Source: Trametopsis cervina (taxonomy: Eukaryota > Basidiomycota > Agaricomycetes > Polyporales > Irpicaceae). Taken from it: 64,000 nucleotides of DNA. The position numbers and the translations under genes were made by a program. The DNA lies in assembly GCA_022385755.1 (NCBI GenBank), contig MU278380.1, positions 167,185 to 231,184 on the forward strand, given 5' to 3'. The notes beneath the pieces are model-generated. The model was given only the letters and a program-made list of their open reading frames with translations. It searched no databases and had not been told where the DNA came from. Positions 21,750 through 32,871 of the stretch are shown here, one piece after another; within the stretch, counting starts at the first letter, position 1, and every line of letters starts with the position of its first letter.

Positions 21750-22849
21750 CTAGTCGCCCTTGCACGCGACGAAGCCGTCCTCGCTCGCTGCGCCCGTGTG
21801 TGTGACGACTCTGTGGATGGCGGGGGGTCAGCGATCGGTGTGAGGCGGAAAGAGGCGAGAAACGGGGGATGGAAATGAGAGAGGGGGGAAGGAGAGAGGG
21901 GGGAAGGAAACGAGAGAGGGAGAGGAAAGGAGGGAGGGAGGGAAAACCGAGAGGAAACGAGAGTGGGGGAGAAGAACGAGAGTGGGGGAGAAGAACGAGA
22001 GGAGGGAAAAGAACGAGAGTGGGGGAGAAGGCAACTCACGCGCAGTACGTCCCGCTCGCGGTGAAGATGACGCGGTCGGTGCCCGGGGAGACGTAGTGGC
22101 TCGAGGTGGAGGTGTAGATGCTCCCGTCGGGCATGAGGGGGAACTGGAGGGTGGGTGGGGGTGGGAGGAGGTTAGCGAGTGTTAGCGAGCGAACGGGGAA
22201 GAGGGGTGGGAGGAGGTCAGTGAGCGAGTTCGCGAACGGGTGTGCGTGAGTGGAAAGGGTGCGGGAGAGGAGAGGGAGAGCGGGAGGAGAGGGAGAGAGA
22301 AGAGGAGAGGGAGGGGAAGAGGACAAAGGGAGGAGAGGGAGGAGGAGGAGAGGGAGGAGGTTAGCGAGCGTGCGTGGGCGGGCGGGGAGGAAGGGAGAGA
22401 GAAGAGGAGAGGGACGAGAAAGAGGAGGGAGAATGAGAAGGAGGGAGGACACGCACCTCGTACCACGGCCCGCTTCCGCTGCAGTAGAGCGTGATATGCT
22501 CAGACGGCTCGCTATTCGATTCGATCAGTCGCGGTCAGCAAACGCAGGCGCGATCGTGTGCGGACTATGGGGCGTGACGCACTCGTAGTACTGGTGAGGG
22601 TAGTTATCTGCGCAAGCGTTAGCGAACTAGGAGGGGATGGGGAAGGAAGGACGAGGACGGCGCACCAGGCAAGTTCCCCGAGTTCTTATCCTTGACGCCG
22701 GCGTTGATAGCGGCAGTGAGAGCAGAGACGGCGTATTTGTTGCTGCCGCAGGTGACTGTGCCGGAGGGGAGGGCGCGGGAGGCGAGGGAGGCTGCGGCTG
22801 TGAGCGCTGGGGCGGCGGCGAGGAGGAGGAGGAGGGCGGGGAGGTGCAT
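21750..22849 (-). CDS. Secreted guanyl-specific ribonuclease, RNase T1/N1 family
   Basis: Five exons (22849-22666, 22607-22583, 22511-22457, 22143-22040, 21810-21750) encode 142 residues. The family cleaves single-stranded RNA after G by a 2',3'-cyclic phosphate route and is secreted by fungi. A signal peptide covers about residues 1-20. Catalytic residues can be placed by family motifs: His in EHITLYC, Glu in GPWYEFP, Arg in GTDRVIF and His in VVTHTGA. Cysteines for the usual disulfides are in TVTCGSNKY and FVACKGD. Introns 3 (313 nt) and 4 (229 nt) are long for this genome and consist almost wholly of C+T-rich repeats in the sense strand. All active-site residues are present, so the enzyme should be functional. 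Confidence 0.93.
22144..22456 (-). repeat. Pyrimidine-rich simple-repeat intron in the RNase gene
   Basis: This intron is a 313-nt run of CT-rich repeats on the transcribed sense strand, with units such as CTCCCTCTCCT and two copies of GCGAACxCGCTxACCTCCTCCC-like blocks. Intron 4 (21811-22039) has the same character. Splice ends are GT and CAG. Confidence 0.7.
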
Positions 22850-25595
22850 CGTTGGCGTTGGTGTGTGATGGGTGGGAGAGGGAGCTGGGAGGGTGGGTGG
22901 CTGGGCGAGGAGGTGGAGTGGGTTATATGTGTAGAAGAAGGAGGAAGAGGAAGGAGGAGGGCGGGTCGGCATGCGTGCGGCAGAAGTGAAGTGATAGTGG
23001 TGAGCGATTGAGGTGTGGACAACGTGCTTAGGGCAGTAGAGACGACGTGCGCAATGTGCTAAGGGACGCCATGTGGACCATGCACGCACGCACGCACGCA
23101 GAGAGATATTGAGATAAAGAAGACGGGATGCAGGGGGTTTCGATTTGTCCGAGAATATGGATGTGGATGGTGATGATGATGGTGATGAGATGGCGGGGTG
23201 TTGTGTTGTGTTGGTTAGTGGGGTGTATAAATAACCTGCGTTGCGGGGTATCACTGACCTGGGGCGTACGTATGGATGAGTTGCGCATACTGTACGTCGT
23301 GTTGCGATAATATTGATGCTATAGGCAGCGACGGGTGGCAGTACAGTCGTCGGTCGCGGGTGGCAGTGTACGCCTGCGCCACAAAGGCAGTCTGCGATCG
23401 AGTGAGCGTGCTCGTGAGTGGAAGACGCGAAGACGGAGTAAGCATGCACCTCGCCATAAATAACCGTGAACGTGCTCGCAAACGTGTGCCCGCCTCCGAC
23501 TAGTGCATCCATAACACCCAGCCAGAGCAGAGTCATGCGCACACATCGGTCATGCGCACACACCGCGTACGTCACTTCGCCCTTCTGCGACTCGTCGAGT
23601 CCAACGAGTTCGCCGAAGGACGTGCGACGAGTCGGAAGAACGCACCTCGACGCGCGTGCTCCCGTCACTCTCTGCATTAAACTCCACACGCTGCCCGTGT
23701 CACCGATAGCGCGTCCGTGTCATCGATAGCGCGTTCGCCGTTCTATGTGCACGTGGTCGCGATTTAAGAGAAGATGGCTTTCGTTGCAGATGGTTGATCG
23801 ATGACGAGGCGCGGCGCGGGGCTTCCGGGGCCCTTGTGGCGGACGGCGCTTGTATTGTACTGTAGCAGTCGACGACGACGACGTGTTCGTTGGGTGCCGT
23901 CGATCCCCAACGCTCACTCTTACATCGCACATCGCATGCTTATCTTTCGCACTGCCTCCTGCCACGCTACACTAGTCCGCACGAGACGGCATCAACACCC
24001 CGCGAACGAACGAACAAGCACCCTTCGACGTCGCGCGAACTCGAACGCTCATACAGCGCCCGATATTGCACCGTCGCGTTCTCAATCGCCCGTTACGACA
24101 ATGACATATTACGGTAGTGCGTCCCTCGAAGCGAAGCGAAGCCCTGTCCATGCATGCGTGTGCACCTGACGCGCACGCGAACGCACGCATACACCGCTTC
24201 GCGCTCTCGTTTATAATAGGTCTCGAACAGTAGTCATGTGTTCGCCGACGTGCTCCCTGTCTTTCGCTCGGGACTCGCAACGTAAAGCACATCGTGCGCT
24301 CCTCTCTTTCCGCGCAAACCATGCCTGTGTCGTCCCCCACGCATCATCCTACCCTCATTCTCATTCCTCGACCGCACACACGCATGCTGTAGAGCCTAAA
24401 CACACCCGAAGCCATCGTGCCGTGCCCGAACTCGGTCACCGCACTGCATACTGCATACTTCACTCTCTCCGTGGCCGGCAGACCGACAGACCGCTTCCGG
24501 CCTAAAGCACAGTACGGCGACGCAGCGCGTCCTCGTAGCGCGCTGCGCGGTGAACCCGGTTGCGCGAGCGTGAGTGCACGAAAGACGGACGCTGAATCGG
24601 ATTGTGTTTGTTGCTTGTTGCAGGCAGGCCAGACGGGTTCTGCGCTGCGCTCTCTTGGTCGTGCTGTACGTGCCATCCTCGATTCGATTCAAAGCTGCGG
24701 CTCCGAATTCGAGGATGAGGACAAGCTCCTCTTCTTGGACAGAATTGCATTGCTAGGCTCGCAGACGGAGTGGAAGCATGTTTATTGCGCCTCGCCTCGC
24801 AGGTGCAACAAGCGCAATCCGGCTGCCTGCCTGCACGCTAATAGGAAGCAGTGCTTGCCCAGCATTTGACAACATCACGCGCTCCATCAAACAAGCAAAC
24901 GGAACGGCACGACCGACGGATTCCTTATTTTATTCGAGGCGCAGGTATGCTTGTTTGTAGAATGGCACTGTCATCTGACGTCCGGTGCGATAAACGATGC
25001 CTCAAACGGACAAGTATCACAATCTAGCGCAGGATCATTTCATTCTCACCAAGCATCCCAGAACGGCGAAGAGGCGTTTGGATCTTTCAGGTGGACGATG
25101 ATACAGTACTCGGGCGCCGTATCCATTCTATATTGCGCTGTGCCATAGAACCTCAAGCTTGGGTCTATTCTATGCATGATATAGTCAGCACAGCCAGCAC
25201 ATACATACCATAGTCTATCATGAGCATGAGCATGCAGGGGAAGTCAACCCGCGGTAGTGTGTGTTTGGTCGCTTATGACGAAAACTTGGAAGAGTTTGCG
25301 ATTGTGCGATTCGAGCATGGCCGAACGAACTCGGGTCGAGTGTCAAGTGAATACGACACCTGATGCCTCCTGACATCATCATACTTCTCGTCTTTCCCCC
25401 CTCTCCCTCTCCGTACTGTAGCGCACTAGCAAACGATGCGCACAGTCACCACGCACGCCAAGGAGAATGAGAATCGTCGTATGGTATATTTCTATTCTAT
25501 TCTTTGCTGTACCGTAACCGTAACCCACCGTTCCTCCATACAAATACAAATACACCCACACGCACACACCGTCAAAAAAACAAAAACACGTCTCC
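22850..25595. other. 2.7-kb gap without a recognisable gene
   Basis: I found no frame with splice signals or family motifs on either strand. The stretch holds the RNase promoter (to about 23000), a short (GCAC)n run near 23086, and G+C-rich sequence with a few inverted CG-rich words. No tRNA, transposase or long repeat was recognised. Confidence 0.4.
22921..22932 (-). promoter_or_regulatory. TATA-like element upstream of the RNase gene
   Basis: On the minus strand CACATATAACCC lies ~72-83 bp upstream of the start codon at 22849. The spacing is plausible for a TATA box; the function is inferred. Confidence 0.35.
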
Positions 25596-28122
25596 TCACA
25601 CATCCACATCCACAACTTTCTCATCCCCCCTCTCCTCACCCTTCTCCACATCCCCTCCCCCTCCCCCTTCGTTCCCGCTCTCCCTCACCCCCACCCTCTC
25701 CCCCTCAGCACCCTCTGCATCCTTAGCACCCACACTCGCACTCGCGCTCCCCACAACCCCAATCCCGCCCAGAAACACCGCGCCGACCGCCATACTGATC
25801 CCCACCGCCCCGAGACACGTCCACGCGCCCGCGCGTAGGCCTTGCATCAGTCTGTCCGCGTCCGCGTCTGCGTCTGTGGCTGAGGATGCGGATGTAGGAG
25901 GTGTGGATGTGGGTGTGGCTGGTCGCGAGACGGCGGTGATGACTGCTTGGGTTACTGCGAGGCCTATTGAGGTGCCGAGCTGCCAGCCAACCAACGAACA
26001 ATGAGCAATGAGAACGCCCCGACACGAAACAAGACGAAGGAAAAGGAAGCAGAAAGAAGAAAGAAGAAAGAAGAAAGAGAGAACGAAGACAGAAGAGCAC
26101 AACCACTCACCCGCGTAGCAACAACAAACACGCTCCCCGCGAGCCCCTGCGCGCGCGCGTCGAACGCCGCGCACACGTGCAGGTTCACGACCGTGTATGC
26201 GATGTCTGCGCCCGGGAGGAAGAGCATCACGAGGAAGGCGCCGGACCAGTAGGGCGCGCGGGTGGGCATGAGGGCGAATATTAGGGTTGCTGCCTAAGGG
26301 GGTGCGTTAGCGGATGTTTGTATGCAAGAGAGTTTAGAGAGGGAGAAGGGGAGAGGAGGAGAGGAAGAGGAGAGGAAGAGGAGAGGGAAAGAGGGAGGAG
26401 AGAAAGGGGAGAGGAAGGAGAGGGAAAGAGGGAGAAGGGACGTACAAGATTCCCCGCAAGCCCGCCAACAACAAGCGTCCGCGCCCTAACCCGATGCACA
26501 ACCCGCCCCGCCACGAGCAGGTACGCAAACGCGGCGATCGTGAGCGGGACGAAGCGCGCAGCCGTCGGGAGCGGCGCGTAGAAGCGCACTTGTTGGTAGT
26601 AGAGTGTGGTGAGGTAGCTTAGGGTGTTGAAGTTCCACCAGCCGAAGAAGACGAGGAGGACGACGGGGAGGAGGTGGGTGTGGGGTTGGGTGAAGAGGTG
26701 GGGCGGGAGGAGGGGGGTTAGGGAGGGGTTGGAGGGGGAGGGGTGGGAGGAGAGGTGGTGTTCGTAGAGGATGAAGGAGGTGAGCAGGAGGAGGGAGATG
26801 ATGAGGAGGACGGGGACGTAAGGCGTGCGCCAGCCGTGTGGGGCGGATGTTGATTCACTGGTGCAACGCATCAGTCGGCGTATATACGATGAGAAGAGAG
26901 GGGAGAAGGACGTACGCGAGATCATAAGTGAGCAACGCAATCCCAGCAGTACTGAGCCCCGCCCCAACCCAATCAAGCTCCCCGACATGTTTCCGCCAAC
27001 GCGACTTCCCCCCGCCATCCTCCCCGTGCTCGTGCTCGGGCGAGCGTTTGTCGGCGGGGAGGACGAACCAGCCGAGAGCGAACATGAAGAGGGCGAGGAA
27101 GGCCTCTATCCAGAATATCCCGCGTCGTCCGTTGGCGTTTGGGGCTTGCATTAGGAGGCTGCCTGTGACGCGGATATCAGCGCAGAGATATGATAGGAGA
27201 TGAAGAAAGAGGGAAGACGCACCGCCAATAAGCCCAACGATGAACCCAACAGGCTGACCCGCGCCCAGCAACGAGAACGCACGGTTCTTAGCGGGGCCAG
27301 GCGGGAAGTAGGCCGAGAGTATGCTGATCCCTGTCAACCCCCACCACCGTCGCTCTTATCAGCGAGCGCATACATGAATTGATTTGGTTTGAGGGAGAGG
27401 AACGTACCGGCGGGGGTGTTAGCGGCTGCGCCGATGCCCTGGAGCGCGATGAACGCGATGAATGTTTGGGCGGTTGGGGCGAAGGAGGTTGCGAGCGCCC
27501 TAAACGTTCAACACAGGAGTAATACGGGGTTGGGTCAGGATGGTATGATAACAGAGGAGGGCGGGGAGAAGGAGGGAGGGAAACGCACCAGACGAAGACC
27601 CAGGCGGAACCGACGAGGAACATGAGTCTGCTCCCGACTATGTCGGCGACTTTGCCGAAGAAGAGGAGCGAGCAGCCGTATGAGAGTCTGCGGTGTGCGT
27701 GCATGCGTGCGTGCGTGAGCGCGCATATGGTAAAGATAGAGGGAGGAATCAGGAGAAGGAGTAGGGGAGGGGAGGAGAGGAGGAGGGGAGGAGGAGAGGA
27801 GAGAGGAGGAGGAGGGGAGGAGGAGAGGAGGAGAGGAGAGAGGAAGGAGAGGAGAGATGAGGAGGAGAGGAGGACGCACGCAAAGGCGTTGAGCGGCCAC
27901 TGGATGTCCGCCTGCTTGAACCCGAGCTGTTTCGCGATGTCGGGCGACGCGACGGTGAGCGCGCCCGAGAGGAATACCTGGTGTCCGCGTCAGCGTCAGC
28001 ATTCGTATTCGGAGTCATATTCATATTCGTGGCCGGATGGATTGGAGGGCGGTGGGTGCACGTACATTGAGAAAGGTGACGCTGCAGACGACGGTGACGA
28101 CGAGCCAGTCCTTCGCAGGCAT
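25596..28122 (-). CDS. MFS transporter, DHA2-type (14-helix drug:H+ antiporter family)
   Basis: Nine exons (28122-28066, 27977-27880, 27687-27589, 27499-27408, 27330-27223, 27162-26916, 26857-26446, 26293-26111, 25979-25596) give 559 residues. It starts with a hydrophobic helix (MPAKDWLVVTVVCSV), followed by ADIQWPLNAFALSYG and MFS motif A in GKVADIVGSRLMFLVG. The antiporter-type motif C region is GAGQPVGFIVGLIGG. About 14 membrane helices can be counted. The C-terminal tail is charged and Asp/Glu/Gly-rich. The family exports drugs or metabolites across the plasma membrane; the substrate is unknown. Introns 2, 3, 7 and 8 are 99-192 nt and are purine-rich on the plus strand, like those of the RNase gene. 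An upstream ATG at about 28182 is in a different frame with no intron to connect it. Confidence 0.88.
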
Positions 28123-29244
28123 CGCGGGTGCGGCTGCAGGATGCGGGGGAGGTCGAAGTCAAGGGTTGAGTTCGTCGAGGGCATTCTGAAGAGGAAGAGG
28201 AAGGGATGCAAGGCCGGCGCCGGAGAGAGAGGGATCATGATGGATGGATGGAAGCGAGTGTGCGAGTCTGTTGGAGAAGCTCACGAACCCAGTATTGCCA
28301 TCTGCGCGTGCATGGCGTGGGTACACAACAAGCAGACGCGCCAGTGATACGATCTCGCCGGACCGCCCTCCTCGAATCGCATCCGCGCCCCTGCGCTCGA
28401 CGAACCGTGAAAACCGGTTCGAAGTGCAATGTCGTGGGCGGGATCTGAGGAGACGGTGTGGCGGTGTGGTGGTATGTAGTGCAGGCTTTGTGGCGTCGCT
28501 GGATCCCCGATATGGAAAGGAGGCGGCGATTAGGCGGGTTGTCCGTGATCGATCGAGCAATCGACACGTCGTGCCGTCCATCTGTGCCAAGCTACTGTAC
28601 AGTCGCTGGGCATAGCGTGGCAGGGGCAGTCGCCGCCGGCTTGTGCGAAGGTGTGTTGGGAGTGCGCTGTGAAGACAGGGAGCGCTCCTTCATTGCTACA
28701 TTTGCATCTGCATCGCATAGACTCGCAGATTGTTTGTATCACATATTATCAGCGCCAGGACGATCTGCAGAGTATCGTACAGTGGCCATCACCATCGAGA
28801 GCGTGAGGAGCGTACTGGCTTGGCATCATCCTGACGAACAGGATAGGAAACCGCAGAGCATAATCGCAGATACATGCTCGTTCTGTAGGGTCCGATACGA
28901 GTAAAAACCCGAGGTTCCCAGGGTGGTGGGAAATCGACGCGTTAATCGTCGGTTGCCGTGGACATTGCCCAGAAGGGGTGTGCGACGAGGGGGGAGTGGG
29001 AATGTGCGCGTGGCGTCGTGAGAGCGAGTCGCGATAGAACAGGTGACGCGTGGACGATGAGAACAAGGTGAGGCTTGCAGGAGATAGGCGGACGGGTGCT
29101 GGACAGGTACAGAGCAGATTGGGGACTGAGGACATGTACGATTGTGTGTAATGAGCTTCCAGGTCTGGCATTACATATGAGCGGACCGCGTCCTGTGACC
29201 GCTGTCTGGGGCAGGATCTTGACTTGATACAGTACAGCGATTGA
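28123..29244. other. Intergenic region, no gene seen
   Basis: This 1.1-kb stretch upstream of the MFS gene contains its promoter. Neither strand has a frame with family motifs or a spliceable path that I can support. Confidence 0.4.
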
Positions 29245-29654
29245 CTAGCATTGAACGACGCTTGTCCCGCGCAAGGTCAACACATCGCCTTCGAGAGTGA
29301 ATGACCATCTATCGTTCAAGCATTGTGCCGCATCTGACATGGGCTGTACCGCGTTCGTCCATACACGATGCAACGCTGAACTGAATCCTGTTTCGTGCCC
29401 GTCAGTAACTGAATGAATGATCTCGAGTTGGCAAGTTGGCATCTCAATGCAGAAGAAGAAGAAAAGGACGTACGGGACATACCGTGCTCGCTGCTCTGGT
29501 CAATGCAGCTGCCGAGAAGGTTTGTAGACGGCGGTAATGATGTGGGTTCTGTGTGATCGCGAAGGAGTGCGCACGTGATCTGTACAACATCAGCATCTCC
29601 ACTCGCTTTCTTGTCGACCTTCCAACGATATGTTCCAACGGACGACGACAACAT
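29245..29654 (-). CDS. Small hypothetical protein, two exons
   Basis: Exons 29654-29483 and 29387-29245 join in frame to 104 residues. The intron is textbook: donor GTATGT, a CTGAC branch-point sequence close to the acceptor, and AACAG. That is the main evidence for a real gene. The protein begins MLSSSVGTYRWKVDKK and ends with SFTLEGDVLTLRGTSVVQC. It has no signal peptide or membrane helix and I recognise no domain. A longer version is possible: a Met frame from about 29789 lies upstream, but I could not connect it in phase. Function unknown. Confidence 0.5.
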
Positions 29655-30538
29655 ACATCGGTATGTTACGTCTCTCCGACAACGACATGAAACACCTCCA
29701 TCTCCCGTGCACCCCCGACGCCCTCACCAACGACCAACCTTCCATCAGAGCTCGTACACAAATTCACCGCGCACAAACATGAACTCGACATCGCTGCAAT
29801 CTGAAGAGTGCACGCACGGTATCTATCCTCGTGGCGTCGACCTCTCATGAGCAGCCTTCTCACTGCGTCCGTCCGAGTTTCGTATCAGAGCCGGTCGAGC
29901 ATCATCCCAACGCGCGATACGCGCTCATCATTCGTTTGCATGCGCAGTGTTTGCTGTAACAGCATCCCGGACCGCTAGACGTTTTCTCTGTCTCCTTCGG
30001 CTCCTTCGACGGGTACACTCGCTCGCGCACCTCGCAGAAACTGGACTGGCGAGCCCTGTAATTGCCATAAGATCCTCGTCTCTTCGACTCGACAGGTTAC
30101 TCGCTCACAACGCCGGTGACCTCTACACATCCCAGCTCTCGGGGGAACACCCATCCCATCCATACACAATCGCACGAACGGCAATACCCCGGACACCCTC
30201 GCCCCGTCACCCAAAGCGCGTCAAAGATCGACACTGACAGTTTGCCGCTTGTGCCCACGGCTCAGTTCAGTCCACGGATGGTACGGCAAAGTATAGATAG
30301 CACGCCCTCGCTCCTTCTCCCAGAGAGCCCACGAAGATGCACCCACAGCCTCCGCGGCGTATATAGTATACGAACAAGCTGCCAAGTGCCCCGCCCGCCT
30401 GCTGTCTCTTCCTTCCCTTCCTTCCCTTCCCTCTCTCGTATCACTGCGTTGATACCCCTCTCCTCTCCCTGCCCCTACCTCCGCCTGCCTTAACCGACCG
30501 AGCGCATATAGAAAGAGCGGACGAACGCAAGACCGCGT
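29655..30538. other. Divergent intergenic region before the DUF6533 gene
   Basis: This 880-bp gap contains a GGCGTATATAGTATACG stretch at about 30357 that could serve as a TATA region for the plus-strand gene. No further gene is supportable. Confidence 0.35.
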
Positions 30539-32449
30539 ATGGACCAGAACGTGACGTATGTCGACCGCCATGCGTGGAACGAGGCGTACGCGCTCCGCGC
30601 CTGTAATGGTGTGTTATGTTACCCCCGTTCTGTGCTCGCAGCTGCGGCCTGCTGCGGTTTCTGGGCTGGGCAACTGATACTGAGTCCTCCTCGAGCATAG
30701 TGGTAGCGGCGGGTGTGATCTCATACGAGTTCCGTACGTCCTCCCCACTCCTCTCCCTCTCTTCTCGCATGTGTGGATAGGTCTGACGGGTTTGGGTTGT
30801 TGGGGTGCAGTGATACATTTTGACGACGAGGTCGAGTACTTCTGGGTGAGCTCGCCTGCGTCTGTGGTTATCGCACGCTAATCTCGTCGTGGGACCGCAG
30901 AAAAAGCGGTGGTCGCCCGGCAAGTTTCTGTTTCTATGGGTGAGCTGCCCCTACTCCCTCTTTACTCCCCTCTGCCGCCGCACGCGCCGAAGATGTTCTG
31001 AATGTGTTACGTTCCGTCGATGTGCGTTACGTAGAGCCGGTACTTCAGTCTCGCGTTTGTCATGTGAGTGACGAGTTCTGCGTTTACGAGGTTGTGATGA
31101 GCCTGTGTATTGATGATGATGTAGCGGGAATATGTCCGTGTTCGTTACGCAAAATCCGTCAGAAGACGTAAGTGCATGCTTTCTGCGCGTCCGCATACAC
31201 CTCACTTCGCACACTTACCTATCTCTCCTCGTCTGTCTCCCGCAGTTGTATGTCCTCTTCGATAATATACATTCGCGCGTAAGCTCATCTGGACTCCCAA
31301 CTCGTCTTTTCTAGCTGTGAGTGCCTGCTCGCGTGTTTAGTGCATCTAGCGTTACCTCTACTAAACCCACCCAAGGCGATAGATTCTTTCATTGGCAAAA
31401 TGGCGGCGCCGCAGTCGCAATTATAACCTCCCACAGTGCGTGTCCCCTCCCTCCCCTCCCCTCTCCTCTCCTCTCCCACTAACCTAACCCCTCCACCCAG
31501 TCGTCCTCGAACTCCGTCTCTACGCAATGTACCGCGGCATCCGGTGGGCCACCCTCATCCTCTTCTCCCTCCCCTTCCTCGAAGCCCTCGCCGTAGGCCT
31601 GCTCTTCGGCCTCCCCAACCGCGCCTGGGGCGGAAACGAAGCCGCACCGGGCATCGGCATGTGCGCGGACGGAGACATCAAGGGCTCGCGCTTTGAGGTG
31701 TATTATCCGATGACGACGCTCATTATTGAGGTTACGCTGCTGGGGATGAGTTTGTGGCAGGCGTGGGTGCATCGGGGGGATAATATGAATGGGGGACGGT
31801 TGATTAGGATGTTGACGAGGGGGAGTGTGTTTTATTTTATTTGGTGAGTGGGTCGCTATGATGGCGGGCGTGGTGCTGACCATGCGCTGTGCGATGTGCA
31901 GTCTGTTCTGGGTGTATCTTATGGTCCAGATATTCTGGATACTCAACATCGTACGTCCTCCCCTCCCTGCTCCCTCCTCTTCTCATACTAACCCTACCGA
32001 CACAGTACACCCTAAACGAACTCTCAACAGGCTTCGAATTCGCCTTCTCAGCAATATTCGCCAACAGACTCATGATCGACCTCCGAAAGATGTACTACAG
32101 ACCTCAACACCGCGCACCCGGGAAATCGGCGACGACGACGGCGTTCGAGGTGTCCACGTTCCGTGCTGTTCCTGGTGCCACTGCTGGCACTCAGACGACG
32201 ACTGGGAGTGGGACGGGGACGGAGATGACGGAGATGTCGGAAGGTGGGGGGATGACGGGGGTGTCGAGTACTGTTGGCTCGGAGCGTGGCGTTGGCGCTA
32301 TCGGAAGAGGAGGGAAGGAGGAGGGAGAGGTGGTGGTGGGGCCGTGGGATGAGGATGAGGATGGGTATGATGATGGGAGGGATGAGGAGGAGCCGTATCG
32401 CGTTGCTGCGTATGAGCTCACGACGTTCTCGGAGGCTGCTGGGTTCTGA
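30539..32449 (+). CDS. DUF6533-type multi-pass membrane protein
   Basis: This belongs to the large Agaricomycete family with an N-terminal DUF6533 domain and about seven membrane helices; its function is unknown. Exons 30539-30608, 30701-30733, 30811-30845, 30901-30939, 31035-31063 and 31125-31167 encode the N-terminal signature: VAAGVISYEFLIHFDDEVEYFWKKRWSPGKFLFLW (shown across junctions), then RYFSLAFVIGNMSVF. Exons 31376-31435, 31501-31843, 31902-31950 and 32006-32449 encode FFHWQNGGAA, ELRLYAMYRG, the remaining helices and an acidic, Gly/Thr-rich tail. Between 31168 and 31375 I could not find a canonical splice path: exon 6 ends in phase 0 but the next exon needs one more base. A microexon or a frame break must lie there. 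Confidence 0.75.
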
Positions 32450-32871
32450 CTCGGAATTAGAGTGGGAGTGGGAGTGGGAGGGGGAGTGCGGGGATGGAAA
32501 GGATGGAAAGGAGGGATGGGTATGGTTATGTGTAAGTTGTATATTATGTTAATTGTTGTGTGTTGCTGTTTTCTATTCGCTTTGCTGCACTTTGCTGTTT
32601 TTCGAGAGGTGCAAGGGCGGGGTGCTCTGTCTGAGAGAAGGGGTTTGGGTGTTGTGAGTGAGTGTGTGATGACCGTGCTTGAGTACGGATTCTCTGGATG
32701 TTATGTACATATGTGTGGGTGTGGCTCCCGGAGTGATGACTGTGCTTTTACGCTCATTCGCGCCACTGTACGACCACCAAAGGTTCAATTATAGAAATGT
32801 ACATCCCAACACTGAATAAATCTAATATACGCCCAACCACTACGTCCTGGGCACCCCTGCAGGTCTCCCGC

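Noticed and set aside
23000..25590. Arg/Ser/Ala-rich long open stretches on both strands
   Set aside because: They are products of high G+C; no motifs, splice signals or coherent frames support a gene.
28122..28182. An upstream start for the MFS gene at the ATG near 28182
   Set aside because: It is in a different frame from the first helix and no GT donor lies between it and the ATG at 28122.
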